A stretch of DNA of 64,000 nucleotides from Ailurus styani (taxonomy: Eukaryota > Chordata > Mammalia > Carnivora > Ailuridae). Position numbers and translations under genes: made by a program. A model generated the notes under the pieces. The model was not told where the DNA came from, ran no database searches, and saw nothing but the letters and a program-made list of their open reading frames with translations. Below, piece after piece: positions 1 through 12,335 of the stretch. Each line of letters begins with the position of its first letter. Positions within the stretch are counted from its first letter, which is position 1. The stretch is taken from the NCBI GenBank assembly GCA_002007465.1, contig LNAC01001226.1:1-64000 (forward strand), given 5' to 3'.

Positions 1-3000
1 AAAAAAAAAAAGATATTGTGCAAAAAATTATAGTTTGAAATCTAATTGTACTGCACAATTTTCTGTGCAGTGTAAAACAACTCTTTCTGGATTGTTCCAT
101 CATTTTATATACTTATAACAATATATAACAGTATATATACTGTGATACTAGGTGGTAGGGTACAATCGTGAGATTGAATGTTAACTTAGGTTTTTTTTTT
201 TTTTTTTTTTACTCTTACTGATGCCTTTGTTCAAACTAAGCTTTTGAGTCTGTCTCATATATTACAGGGTCCTGAGTAGATGCCAACCTCTCTCAAAGTA
301 ATGTCACAAAGGCTGCAAGGAATCCTCAATGTCATATAATTAAGATTTCCAAGTGGAGAATTTGATCTTTTTTGGGGTTTATTTCCAGAGGTAGGATATT
401 TGCAAGGGTCAAAAGAGCTGGCATTGTATGGGGAAGGATGTCTTTCGCTATAAAGCTAGGGATTGGTTTTGACAATATCATAGGGCCGATCTATGTTGAA
501 GTAGGCAACAATTAGCCAAACCAATTGAAGTAAGTTTGAAATTCTTTGATTGACCTGGGAGACCTTTCACATACAAACCATAAACATCTTGTCTAGCAGT
601 TAGGCTTTCTTGTTCAGAGAAAATAGAGCCCAAGAATTCCAAACAAACTCAACATACATTTGCCATCATTGCCTTGGACCCAGAGCCAGTGCTGCAGCTG
701 GAAACTGAGGACTAACTTGAGTTAGGATTGTGTAAAGTCAGGTTGGGGCAGTTGATTATCAATTTACCCATGAAACCACAACCTTTCAGGCTAGAAGGTC
801 AGAAAAGATGCTGTGATATGCACTTGATGGGATTTAAAATGTTTCCCAGGCCAAATGGTATCATTATATACTTAAATTGGTCAAGTCCTTATTTAGATGA
901 CTGTTTTCTATTCATTACTTTCTTGGTAGAGGTTAAGTTTGCAAATCCTACAGGTATAATTTTGCAAAGTGCCAAGTAAATAATTTAGATGATAAAATAT
1001 AGCTTTCTCTTTTTGAACTTGTGTTGTCTACATTATGTGTCAGTTTTTTCTTTTATCGGAACTGGTGTAGGTATCAGGTAACTAATCTCCACATTAATTT
1101 AAGAAGTCTTTTAGGGTTATTCATAAGAAATTGAAATGTCTCACAAATTGAAAGATGAAAAATAGTTTTAACAGATGTCAACTTGTATCTGAATTAAGTG
1201 TAGCAGCATTAATAGAAACTTTGTCCAAGTAGTTTTTAAGTTTTGGTGCCTTATTTTAGTCTCCTGAGTCCTCTCAATCAGTTCACTATATGTAAACTTA
1301 GTAAAGATTAAACAATATTCTTTATAAATTAGAAAATTATGGGAATTTGGGAGTTTAGAAGATGTTGGGATCCATTGTATAATAAAGATTAAGAAATTTC
1401 ACTTCTGTAGACTATTATTTTTGAGTTATCAATACAGTCTTTATGTGATTAGTGAACTTTAAAAATAGCTTATTTGTAATATTTATGAAGCTATAATTTT
1501 CTATTTTATGTAATACCTTGAAGTTCAAGTTTGTTTATTTTTTTTTGAAGTTCAAGTATTTTTAATGAAAGGATCTTTATATCGTTTAGGCATGAACATT
1601 TGAAAAGAAATACTTTGTACTGGAATCATTGGCTGACTTTAAATATCTAGACTTTGGTTAGTGCCAGTATTGAAAAATAAAAAATTAAACATAATGACTA
1701 TAAATAGAAGAATCTTTTCAGTCATATGGTTTGAAAGTAGTTTAATATTTCCATGCTGAGCACCCTTTTGCCAAATTTAATGAAAATCAGCATGATAATT
1801 AGCAGTTAGTGTTTGAATTCTGCTATTATCTTAGTGAGTACTGAAACAACAGAGATTCAAATAGCAACTAACAAGCTAGTCTTCTCTATATCACATTCCT
1901 CATGTGAATCAGAAACTGGCATGGGCCTTCAGTAAAATTTCTCTCCTTTGAAGGTGACTTTGTTTTTTTTTGTTTTTTTTTTTTTTGTATCTGTGACAGT
2001 GTACTGGATTAAAATTTCCAACTAACAGTTTAGTAACCTTCTTCCCAATTCAGTGAATATTCAATTCAGTGAATGGTAGTGTATGGTATTGTTCCAAGAT
2101 ATTCAAGGTGGAACTCCATGATTTGACTTGCAGCTTTCTGTGATGAATCCATGAAGGAGATATGCCTATATCAATGTTTTTATTCATTGATCTCCATGAA
2201 TACAATGAACCAGAGAAATATTATTTTGTTTTCTTATATTTATATAATATATTATTTGCCTTTGAAACTAATTTTTATCATTACTGCTTTGGATTTCTTT
2301 ATGATATTTAGAGTCAAATATTTTTAGTAGCACAGTGTTTGAAAAGTCTTGGCTTTCAAGAGAATCATAAGAACTTAATCTTTAGCTAACATACTTTTTC
2401 CTTTTTAAAGAAATAATATATTTTAAAAATTTAGTGTGACTAATCTTGTAAATGGTAACACTCTATATTGTTCTCTAGATTTCAAAAATGATGTCATTTT
2501 TACAGACCCTTTTGCAGTGCCTTTACCCTTTAATCACTCTCTCAGTGGTCTTATAGCAATCATGATGGACCTTATCTATGTCATGGTGGGAAACATTTGG
2601 AGTTACCATGGTGACTCACTGGGAGCACTGTGACAGGTTCTTGGGTTGAAGGGCTTTAGAAAAAAAGCTAGAAACACACTACTCTTTTGAGAAAACTAGT
2701 GAGATCACAAATTTGGTATTTTTGTATTTAGAAAATAATGCCTAACCAAAAAGTGATACATATTTTCTCAGAGATAATCCTAAGGGATAGCATTTTGAAG
2801 TAAATTCAAATTTAAAGTAAATTCAAAGTAATTTCAAATGACTAAAAATATGGTAGTCTTAAATTTTATAAAGGCAGAAGAAATTATACCATCAATCTAG
2901 AAAAATTAATTTCCATTTAAAAATTACTTAATACTTTAACTTTCCTCTTTAACTCTGTTTCACATCAGTAGATTCTTTAAAATTCTACCTTCCATTTTTT

Positions 3001-3365
3001 TTTCATGACAAACATTACTTGAATTACTTTGAAGAATAAAACACCAAATCTCCTATTCCATATCTTGGAGATTAGTGAGGAAAACTGAAAAATATAGGCA
3101 GTTTTGTGATAAATAATGATGGAACTCTTATAGGTGTAAATATAGGCAGACTACTTAACCCAGCCTGAGGTGTTGGATATTACTGAGGAGGTTTAGTAAT
3201 ATTAATCTGAGTCCTGCCGGCTAAGGGAGCTGAATGAAACGAGGGTCTTCTGTGTAGTGTTCAGCATGTACTGAGGCTCTTCTGCTTTGCAATTTTTAGG
3301 AACAAAAATATTTTTTGTTTTATTTACAGAATATTTACAGCAGAGTTTGAGGAGATTCTGGTAAG
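1..3365. other. Intronic stretch without recognised features
   Basis: No gene, RNA or clear repeat was recognised. Two long T runs are visible, at 191-210 and 1963-1986 (interrupted by one G). The reading frames here are short and none has splice sites or a protein motif that I recognise. Heavily decayed repeats are likely but cannot be named by eye. Confidence 0.5.
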
Positions 3366-3369
3366 TGAA

Positions 3370-3575
3370 TAGGCTGGAGGAGTAAACAGATACTATATCA
3401 AACAAGGTTCTTGTATGGCCATGCACAGGAGTTAGAACTTTATTTAGAAGGCAGTGAGGTTTAAGTGTTGGTTTTAAGCAGAAGCATGACAAAAATAGAT
3501 TCAAATTTTAGAAAGATTATACTGGCAGTCACTAGAGAATGAATTGGCATGGGATACACAGGAATCAACATGACC
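3370..3575 (-). repeat. L2 LINE fragment, antisense
   Basis: The text includes 'TTTTAAGCAGAAGCATGAC' and 'TTAGAAAGATTATACTGGC', which correspond to the antisense of the L2 3' region (GTGATCTTTCTAAAA in L2 sense). The fragment is strongly diverged, consistent with the age of L2. Confidence 0.5.
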
Positions 3576-3585
3576 CATAAAGAAA

Positions 3586-4222
3586 TGTATTAGTTTTCTA
3601 TAACTGCTATAACAAACTACCTCAGATTTTGCAGCTTAGAACAACATCCATTTATGATCGCCCAGTTTCTGTGGGTTAGAAGTCCAGTGGCAGTTTATCT
3701 CAGCTAGTTCTTTGCTTAGGGTCTCATAAGGCCCAAATCAGGATGTTGGCAGGATCATGTTCTTTTAGGAGGTTCTAGGGAAGAATCTGTTTCAAGCCCT
3801 TGCAGATTGTTGGCAGAATTCAGTTCCTTGTAGAACTGAATGTAGGGTGTAGGGTGAGGTCCCTGTTTCCTTGCTGACTATCAGCCAGGAGAGCCTCTCA
3901 CAGCTACTTAAGATCAGCTACATTCCTTCTCATGTAACCTTCTCCATCTTTAAATCTGCAACAGCATGTTGAATCCTTCCTCACATTTCAAATCTCTTTG
4001 ACTTCTGACACTATCCAGGGAAGGTTCTCTGCTTCTAACAGTTCATGTTATTAGATGAGCCCACTCAATGATTCAGGATAATTTCCCTATTTTAAGATAT
4101 GTAACCTTAATTAAATCTGCAGAGTCTCTTTTGCTATGTAACGTGACATATTCACAAGTTCCAGGATATCTTTCAAACACAAATTAGGGCCTGGATATCT
4201 TTGGGAAACAATTCTGCCTACA
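3586..4222 (-). repeat. MLT1-type MaLR (ERVL) LTR
   Basis: On the + strand it begins TGTATTAGTTTTCTATAACT and ends GCCTACA. This is the reverse complement of an MLT1 LTR, which starts TGTAG and ends in AATACA. Internal blocks such as 'CAGTTTCTGTGGGTTAGAAG' and 'TTAATTAAATCTGCA' match the MLT1 layout. It looks like a solo LTR, because no internal retroviral sequence flanks it. Confidence 0.78.
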
Positions 4223-4707
4223 CTAAGAGGTCATTGCTCTAATCCAAGAAAATGATGATTGTGACCTAAACCACATTCTTGGCAGTGAAGGAGAAGAAAA
4301 GTAATTAGACCCAAGAATCAGATCAATAAGATTTATTAAGTAGTTAGATGTGGAGAATAAAGAAAGTATAATCTCTCCACTAAAATTATCTTTCAGTTTT
4401 CCTTCTTCCAAGAGTACCTGTCCATATGTCAATGTCTTTCCAATCATTTTGGCTCTTTGAAGCTGATTTTTCAGTAGATTGATTAGGAAGTTCTCATGGG
4501 AACATTATGCCCTGAGTTTTTGCATGTTGATAACAAATTTTATGTTACTTTTATACTTGACATTTGCTTTGGCTGCATTTAAAATCTTTGACTCACAGGT
4601 TGTTTCCTTGACTGTCTTAAATATGTTACTGTTTTCTGTTGGCATAAAGCACTACTGTTGAAAAGTCTGATAAAAGTCTTATTTTCATTCCCCTTAAAGG
4701 GCTCTGG

Positions 4708-4734
4708 TTTTTTGCCTGGGTGCCAGGCAAAAAA
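4708..4734. repeat. Perfect 12-bp inverted repeat (hairpin)
   Basis: TTTTTTGCCTGG is followed by a 3-base loop (GTG) and then its exact reverse complement CCAGGCAAAAAA. It abuts the GT microsatellite and the 5' end of an L1 tail. No transcript or RNA family is suggested. Confidence 0.85.
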
Positions 4735-4757
4735 GTGTGTGTGTGTGTGTGTGTGTG
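4735..4757. repeat. (GT)n microsatellite
   Basis: About 11 uninterrupted GT units lie between the hairpin at 4708-4734 and the L1 3' tail. Confidence 0.95.
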
Positions 4758-4870
4758 ATGGACACGGGTGAGGGCTGTGTATAATGTAAGACTGATGAAT
4801 CACAGACCTGTACCCCTGAAATAAATAATACAAAAGTTTAAAGTGACATTAAGCCTTAAAAAAAAGATAA
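4756..4870 (+). mobile_element. 5'-truncated L1 3' end
   Basis: It contains the carnivoran L1 3' UTR block 'ACTGATGAATCACAGACC', followed by 'CCCCTGAAATAAATAATAC' and an A-rich tail. Only the last ~115 bases were inserted. Confidence 0.7.
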
Positions 4871-5330
4871 ATAAAATTTCATAATTTTACTTGAATATAC
4901 TTTGATTTTGTCCACTCTGGAAAATGCTTTCCCAGGTAAGTACTGTATTTTTCATATATGTAGTTTTAATTTTTTTTCCTAGAAGGTTTTCTTGAATTGT
5001 AGGCACTGATGTATATTCTCTTCCACTTCTTTGGTTGTTTTCTTCATATAAGTACACTGATCTTTGACTATTTTATATTTTTGTCATTTTGCCTTGAATA
5101 CTTTTCTTTCTCCATTTCTTTTTAATTTTTAAAAATAAACCTTATTTTCTACCTTGAGACACTATATATGGTGTTTATTCTCCTTTTCCTTCAAATTTAT
5201 TCTTCAATTCTGAAATAGCTTTTGAATCATTTCTATGCTTTCCCGAGGTCTATCCCTTTATTTTGGAATTCATATCATTATTTAATATCATGACATTTCC
5301 TTAATTTTTAGCTTGTTTTGAAATACTAGG

Positions 5331-7889
5331 TGTTCTGGATTGCATGTGGCAACTGAGTACCACCAATACTTTCTATTCTCTGTATGGCTCCAGGTTAGAG
5401 TTTGACAATAGAGAATCTCACATGATATTTGGAATGTAGAAGAAAATAGAAGTCATTATTTTGGGGATGTCGTGATGCCCAGTTGCAGTAGTTTTGGAGA
5501 TCTTTACATAACTTCCTATTTTATTGTTGTGGTCACTGGATTCAGCAGTTTCTCAGACTTTTCTGTCTGTGCTGACTTCTTTGCCAACTCCAGTGTTCTA
5601 GGCTACCATTGTGACTATAATCTTCAATCTCTGACTAGAGTCTTCCAGCTTTCTGACTAGAGCTCCCACATTGATGTAAAGCCTAATTTTCTCATTAAAC
5701 TTTGTATTTCTGTAATAGTTTTCATAGCTCTGTTTTCTTGAGCAACCTGGATAGATATATACTAGGTTACAGTTTTTAATTATTTTGTACACATGTCTTC
5801 CTGAGAGTGCCATCTTGTCTCTAGGGATGGTTTTCTGCATCTTGTTTTCTTTTATATCTTTGTGTAGGTTTCTGTGCATGCATGTGTTTGCATGTAGGTT
5901 TCTATTATTTTTTTCTTGGTCATTTATTAATATCAATATCAAATTATTTTCTTAAACTTTTAAAAGGGAGAGATAGATCAAGAGAACTTAATGTTCCAGT
6001 TATATTGTAACAGACCTTGAACTAGAAATCAGGAATCCTGATTCTTTTCTAAAGGCTTCATTTCCTATACTGTGCTGCTCGCAGATGAAATAAATCTTGC
6101 CAGTTTTGCTGATATATCAAGATAATCTCTTTTATCTGTGCTATTTCCTATTTGTTTGGGCATACTTTCTCTGTCTTACTAGTTTCTCATTTGCCATCTT
6201 TTATTTTTTTTCTTCTTTTTAACCATAGCTACAGAAATAGAAGCTTTCGAGAATCTGATGCCATTGCTGCAAAATGTAGAAGATCTTTTATGGAAACATT
6301 TTGTTCAAATGCTGCTGTGTTCTACTGCACAGTTTTTCTGTTCTCTCTTGTTTACTTCCAGACTAAGAGAGCATAGGAATCTCTTTGCAGGAAGCAAATA
6401 CATTCATAATTCTCCTCTATATTAAATGCAAATTTTTATGAAATATCATTTAATTGGTAATAATCAAAAGGAAAAATGAGATTTTATGCATTTTATTGTT
6501 TTATGTTTTCTTAAAAATCTTTCAAAACTTAAAAAATAATTACATGTAAGTTAAAAATAACTTTCATACAGTAAGGTATCATTAATTTTTAAATATATGT
6601 AATGTTTAGTATGGAAAAGATGTTCAAAGAAAAGTAAAACAGTTCCCTACATAGTAGAAAACAAAGGAAGCAGCATGTAGTTTAGTAATAAATATCTCTG
6701 AGGACTTTCTAATTGCTTTCTAATATGGCATTTATACTTAGAAAATTAATTTCCCTATTTTTAATGGTCCCATATCCAACTCTAGAAATCTGCTGTTAAG
6801 ACATTTTTGCTTAATTATAAAAGAAGCATTAACAGAGTAGATTTTTAAAATCAGAATTTGCACATTGAGCATTTCACTAGGGTTTAAGACCTTTCCTAGA
6901 CCTTTGATTTGCTGTATATAAAGAAAAAAATTACATATTAAACATTTGCCAACAATTTCCTAATGTGCATTGTAAATACATGATTACATCTGTTTCTTCA
7001 TATGAGTCTCATAGTGCACACTTTGGGGGCTTTTCTTCTACTGGAATTCAATTGATTTAATTAGGCAAGTCCCACTAATGTGCTAATTGGGAAATAGACT
7101 TTTTAGCATTCGCCTGAGATTGGATTGCATTCACGGGATCATAATTATTTTGATGGCTTGCCACAGTGAAATAGATGAACTGTGTACCAGCTAAATTTTT
7201 AATGAAGTTAACTTTTACTTTTATTCTTGTGTAATTTCTCTCTTTATCTTGTATACAAGGTAATTTCTGTGTCTATTGTTTTATTTATTGTTTTCAGTTG
7301 TCACTGTCTTTCTAATATGCCACATCTCAAATATTTTAATAACTTTTTTGTGTACTTATAAGACTGTGAAATGAAAGAGGCAAAACCATGTTGATTTGAA
7401 AACCTAATGGAGAGGACTAGTAGTGTGAAAATGATATATTAGAGCCCATTTGTGGCATGAAATGTTTTACCTTAAGTTCTTAATATTTCACATACTATTA
7501 TAATTTCTGCTCATTTTTCTCCTATATTAGATCATCTAAGTTCATGGTTCTGATTCTAATAAACCACTATTATGACCTTGCTATGTTCGAACCACTGTGA
7601 TAGCATTTGGGATACAAAGAGAACTGTGACTTTCCTCTAGAAGAGTTTCGTCCAAAAGTAGAATTAATTACAGAAAAGTTCTGAGGCACATAAGGTTTTT
7701 AATATACTATTTGGGATGGTTCCTTTTTCCATTTATATGTATATTCAACCTGTAATTTAACATCATGATGAATTCCCATATTTTTTCATTTTTTTCCTTA
7801 GAAATCATTAGGTTCTAATCTTTTTTTCTTAGGTATCTTAGAGATTTTTTGCATTTAGAGAAAAGTATATAAAAAGATATATAAGTATA
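5331..7889. other. Intronic stretch, no gene; possible conserved non-coding block
   Basis: No exon or clear repeat was recognised. The part at about 6960-7200 is less repetitive and dense in TAAT/ATTA cores (for example TTTAATTAGG and GTGCTAATTGGG), which is typical of conserved non-coding elements. Otherwise only AT-rich intron is visible. Confidence 0.45.
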
Positions 7890-9282
7890 GGGGTGGAGTT
7901 AAGATGATGGAATAGTAGGGGTCTTTGAATTTACCTCCTCCTTCAAACACAGCTAGATCAACATCCAACTATTTTGAACAACAAGGAATATGATCTAAGG
8001 ATTAAGAAAATCATATGCACAGTTGGAGGGAGAGAACATGGTAGATGCGAGGTTTGGAGCTATGAACTGGGGGAGAGGAAAGCTGGGTGGCTGCAAATGT
8101 GAGGGAACCCTTTCACTGAGCAAAGTCAGGGACAGGGAGAGAGTGGGAGAGAGAGAGCATAGTGGGTAGGGATCACACAATAAGCCCCAGTGAGGAATTC
8201 CCCTGCATTGCACAGGGAGTGATGGCTCTCCTTCCCAGAGTGCATTTGGAAGAGCGTATTTTGCCTCTCCAAGGACAAAAGGCCAGCAGGGAACCACTGA
8301 GTGGTGCTCAATAGCAGGGTCAGAAGTGTGTGTAGAGGGCAGAAAACCTCTTAATTTTGTGCTGTGAGCCACAGTAGACTTAAACCTCTGGTGTGCACCC
8401 CTCGTGGCTGCTATTCTGGGGCAGAACTGAGCAGAGAGCAGAGACACGGGCAGACTACGGATAACCTGGCTGCTGCTTTTTGCTGTCTGCTGCAGTAGAT
8501 TCAAGCATCTGTGACTGCTTTTCTAGGACAGAACAGAGTAGGGAACTGATTCACCCAAAATGGCAGATAACCTGGTTCCAGCTTTTCATGAGTGTTACAA
8601 TGAACTCTAGCCTCTGCCCATACACTTTATGGCTGCTTCTTAGGGACAGGATGGTGGTGGGCTCGCTCCGAGCCTCCTCTGGGGACAGGAGTGGGCCTGA
8701 CCTTACCAGGCCTTTTAAAACTTGGAATTTGGAATCCCAGACACTAGCCAGAGATAAAATACAGGAGATCCGTGGCTCTGCATGATGAGTCGATGGCCCA
8801 GGCACAGACAAGTTAGGGCAGGGAGCTGACGAAAGCCAGGGACACAGGAGATTGTTCATTTTTCTGAACAGAAGTGGCCAGGAGTTCCCCTCTCCAGGGA
8901 CAAGAGGGTGGGGAAAGCCATATTCTTCCTTCTTCCCCTACCCCCTCACCCACATAGCTGAAAGAAAGAAATATAGCACCTCCAGTAGAGGCTGGAGTCC
9001 CCTACACTAAACCCTGCCCCCCTGGGCTTTGTAGGGTCATCTTTACAAGGACAACTTGGCTCATGAGCCAGCCCAGCAGGCCTCTCCTTCGGAAATCAAC
9101 AGAGATCCCCCACATCTACCAAGTCTACTGATGAAAGAATGCTCCAAAACATTAAGTTCCAGTGGAAATAGGAACAGGCTTGTTTCTCCTTTTTTTTCCT
9201 CCTCTTAATTTTTAAAAATTTTAATGTTCTTTTTCTATTTCTTATTTTTTATTCTTTTTCTTCTATTTTATTTTATTTTTTA

Positions 9283-9466
9283 TTTTATTTTATTATTTTT
9301 AAAAAATTTCTTAATTTGACAGAGACCACCAGAAGTGGGTAGTGGGAGAGGGAGAATCAGGCTCCCTGATGAGCAGGGAGCCTGATGCTGGACTTGATTC
9401 CAGGATCTGGAATCATGGCCAGAGCTGTAGGCAGGCACTTAGCCCACTGAGCCACCCAGGTGCCCC
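9283..9466 (-). mobile_element. CAN-SINE, minus strand, in L1 5' UTR
   Basis: The right end carries the tRNA-derived head in antisense (GAGCCACCCAGGTGCCCC), the centre 'GAGCAGGGAGCCTGATG', and the left end the T-rich tail. It lies between L1 5' UTR segments and so inserted after the L1. Confidence 0.88.
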
Positions 9467-9629
9467 TATCTTTTATTTTATTATATATATATATATATTT
9501 TTTTTCTCTTTATCCTTTTTTTTTGTATCAGGCTTATAATTTTTTGTTCATTTGTTGGTTTGTTCACTTCTCTTATTTTTTGGATCAGGCTTCTTATTTT
9601 TTTTCCCTCTCTTCTTTTTTCTGTACTCC

Positions 9630-9713
9630 CTTTCTTTCTTTCTTCCTTCCTTCCTTCCTTCCTTCCTTCCTTCCTTCCTTCCTTCCTTCCTTCCTTCCCT
9701 CCTTCCTTCCTTT
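9630..9713. repeat. (CTTT)n-(CCTT)n polypyrimidine microsatellite
   Basis: About 84 bases of CTTT passing into CCTT units, all pyrimidine on the + strand, within the L1 5' UTR. Confidence 0.95.
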
Positions 9714-10162
9714 ATTTTTTTATAATCAGGCTTATAGATTTTATTTGTCTGCTTGTTTGCAGTTTTATTCCTTTTCCTTTTCTCTTGTCTTGAATCAGGG
9801 TGTTTTTGTTTTTGTTCTCTTTTTTCTTCTTTTCTTTTTTCATTTACAGGCTTATTTTGACAAACAAATGAAAACACACTTACTTAAACATCCAAACATT
9901 CCCCACTACAAGCAAGGAGGAACTTTGTAGAGGAAGGACCAGTGGAAAAGAGCAGCCAAAACCCAACAGCAGAGTGTACACAGCATACACCAGAAATACT
10001 AAGTGAAGTTTTTATTCTTGTTGTTTTTATTTTTCTCCCTTTCTTTTCTGGACAAAATGATGAGATGGAGAAATTCACCCCAAAAGAAAGAGCAGGAGGT
10101 AGTACTCACTGCCAGGATCTAATCAATATGGATAGAAGTAGGTATCTGAACTAGAATTTAAG

Positions 10163-10920
10163 ATGATTATAAAGCTGGCTCAGCTTGAAGAAAGCATCGA
10201 AGACATTAGAGAATCCCTTAATATAGAAATAAAAGAACTAAAATCTAACCAGTCCAAAATTAAAAATGCTATTATAGAGATGCAGTCCCAAATGGAAGCT
10301 ATAAAAACGAGGATGAACGAGGCAGAAGAGTTAGTGATATAGAAGATAAAATGATGGAAAATAAGTAAGCTGAAAAGAAGAGAGAAAGAAAACCAGGGAC
10401 CATGAAAGGAGACTTAGAGAACTCAGTTGATTCCATAAAGCAAAATTATATCCTGATAATAGGGGCCCCAGAAGATGAAGAGCAGGAGAGAGGGGCAGAA
10501 GTTTATTTGAACAAATTATACCTGAGAATTTCCCTAATGTAGGGAGAGAAACAGGCATTCAAGTCCGAGAGGCACAGAGAACCCCCCTCAAAATCACCAA
10601 AAATAGGTCAACACCTTAACATATAATAGTGAAGCTTGCAAATTCCAAAGATAGAGAGAAAATCTGGAAAGGAGCTTAGGACAAGAGGTCCTTAACCTAC
10701 CAGGGTAGAAACATAAGGGGGTAGCAGACCTATGCACAGAGACCTGGCAGGCCAGAAAAGACTGGCATGATATATTCAACATGTTAAATGGGAAAAATAT
10801 GAAGCCAAGAATAATTTATCCAGCAAGGCTATCATTCAGAATAGAAGGAGAAATCAAGTTTCCAGGACAAACTAAAACTAAAGGTTTTTGTGAGCACTAA
10901 ACCAGCCCTCTAAGAAATTT
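10163..10920 (+). pseudogene. L1 ORF1p remnant (RNA-binding coiled-coil protein)
   Basis: L1 ORF1p is the trimeric nucleic-acid chaperone of the L1 RNP. From an ATG at 10163 the frame reads MIIKLAQLEESIEDIRE and on to MQSQMEAIKTRMNEAEEL, a heptad-like coiled coil as in the family. It then stops at 10340-10342, where a small deletion shifts the frame; the downstream sequence still matches ORF1 ('SDIEDKMMENK' in another frame). Later blocks such as the ones around 10440-10550 and 10800-10900 correspond to the RRM and C-terminal regions. The reading is broken by several stops, so no protein is made. The original start may lie slightly upstream near 10060. Confidence 0.7.
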
Positions 10921-11274
10921 TAAAGGGGAAACTTTGAGTGGAGAGAGAGTTCAAAAGTAACAGAGTAACAAAGACCGGAAGGGAGCAGAGACAGTCTACA
11001 GGAACAACAACTTTACAGGTGATACAATGGCACTGAATTCATATCTTTCAGTAATTACTCTGAATGTAAATGGACTAAATTCTCCAATTAAAGACATAGG
11101 GTAACAGAGTGGATTAAAAATAAGACCCGTCACTATGCTGTTTACAAGAGACTAATTTGAGACACAAAGACACCTCCAGTTTGAAAGTGAGGGAGGGGAG
11201 AACCATTTATCATGCCAGTAGACATCAAAAGAAAGCTGGTGTAGCAATCCTTGTATCAGACAAAATAGATTTTA

Positions 11275-11468
11275 TTTTTTAATTATTTTTTAAGGATTTT
11301 TATTTATTTATTTGAGAGAGAATGAGAACAAGAGAGATCACAGAGGAAGAGGGAGAAGCAGACTCCCTGCTGAGCAGGGAGCCCAATGTGGGACTTGATC
11401 CCAGGGCCTTGAGATCATAACCTGAGCTGAAGGCAGACATTTAACCGATTGAGCCACCCAGGTGCCCC
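11275..11468 (-). mobile_element. CAN-SINE, minus strand, in L1 ORF2
   Basis: A full SINE in antisense, ending GAGCCACCCAGGTGCCCC. It is flanked by 17-base target-site duplications, AGACAAAATAGATTTTA at 11258-11274 and AGACAAATTAGACTTTA at 11469-11485 (two mismatches), so the insertion point in ORF2 is exact. Confidence 0.93.
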
Positions 11469-12275
11469 AGACAAATTAGACTTTAAACCAAAAACTGTAA
11501 TAAGAGATGAAGAAGGACACTATATCATAATAAATGGGTCTGTCCAACTAGAAGATCTAACACTTGTAAATATTTATGCCCCTAACTTGGAAGCAAATAT
11601 ATAAACCAATTAATAACAAAATTAATGAAACTCATTGATTATAATACAGTAATAGTAGGAGACTTTAACACCCCATTCACAGCAAGGGACTGGTCATCTA
11701 AGCAGAAGATCAACAAGAAACAAGGGTTTGAAAGACACTGGACCAGATAGACTTCACAGATATATTCAGAGAATTTTATTCTAAAGCAGCAAAATACATA
11801 TTCTTCTCAAATGCACATGGAACATTCTCCAAACAGATCACATACTGGGACACAAATCATGTCTCAATCAGTACTAAAAGACCGAGATTATACCGTGCAT
11901 ATTTTCACACCACAATAGTTTAAAATTTGAAGTCAACCACAAGAAAAAATTTGGAAGGACCACAAATACATGGAGGTTAAAAAGCATCATATTAAAAAAT
12001 GGATGGGTCAACCAGGAAATTAAAGAAGAATTAAAAAAATACATAGAAGGCAATGAAAATGAAAACATAATAGTTCAGAACCTTTCAGATGGAGCAAAGT
12101 CTGTCCTAACAGGGAAGTATATAGCAATACAAGCCTTTCTTAAGAAACAAGATAGGTCTCAAATACACAACCTAACCTTACACCTAAAGGAGCTGGAGAA
12201 AGGACAGCAAATAAAACCTAAACCCATCAAGAGAAGAGAAATAAATATTAGAGAAGAAATCAGTGATATAGAAAT

Positions 12276-12335
12276 AACAACAACAACAACAACAACAAAC
12301 AACAACAACGACAACATAATAATAATAATAATAAA
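12276..12335. repeat. (AAC)n-(AAT)n microsatellite in L1 ORF2
   Basis: A run of AAC triplets is followed by ATA/AAT triplets inside the ORF2 remnant. It probably grew after the L1 lost function. Confidence 0.9.

Larger units (their letters stand above)
4480..5330 (-). repeat. Old L1M fragment, antisense (tentative)
   Basis: The stretch resembles the antisense of ancient L1 sequence ('CCTTGACTGTCTTAAATATG', 'GTTGGCATAAAGCAC') and has the T-rich composition of minus-strand L1. A younger L1 tail at 4756-4870 interrupts it. The edges are uncertain. Confidence 0.33.

Noticed and set aside
7995..8504. A 169-residue open frame on the minus strand
   Set aside because: It lies antisense in the GC-rich L1 5' UTR, which commonly stays open by composition. 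It has no recognised domain and overlaps the clear L1 start.
9460..9930. A 156-residue hydrophobic-looking frame on the plus strand and a Lys/Glu-rich frame opposite it
   Set aside because: Both are translations of the CTTT/CCTT microsatellite and flanking T-rich L1 5' UTR, giving Phe/Leu/Pro/Ser or Lys/Glu/Arg/Gly repeats.
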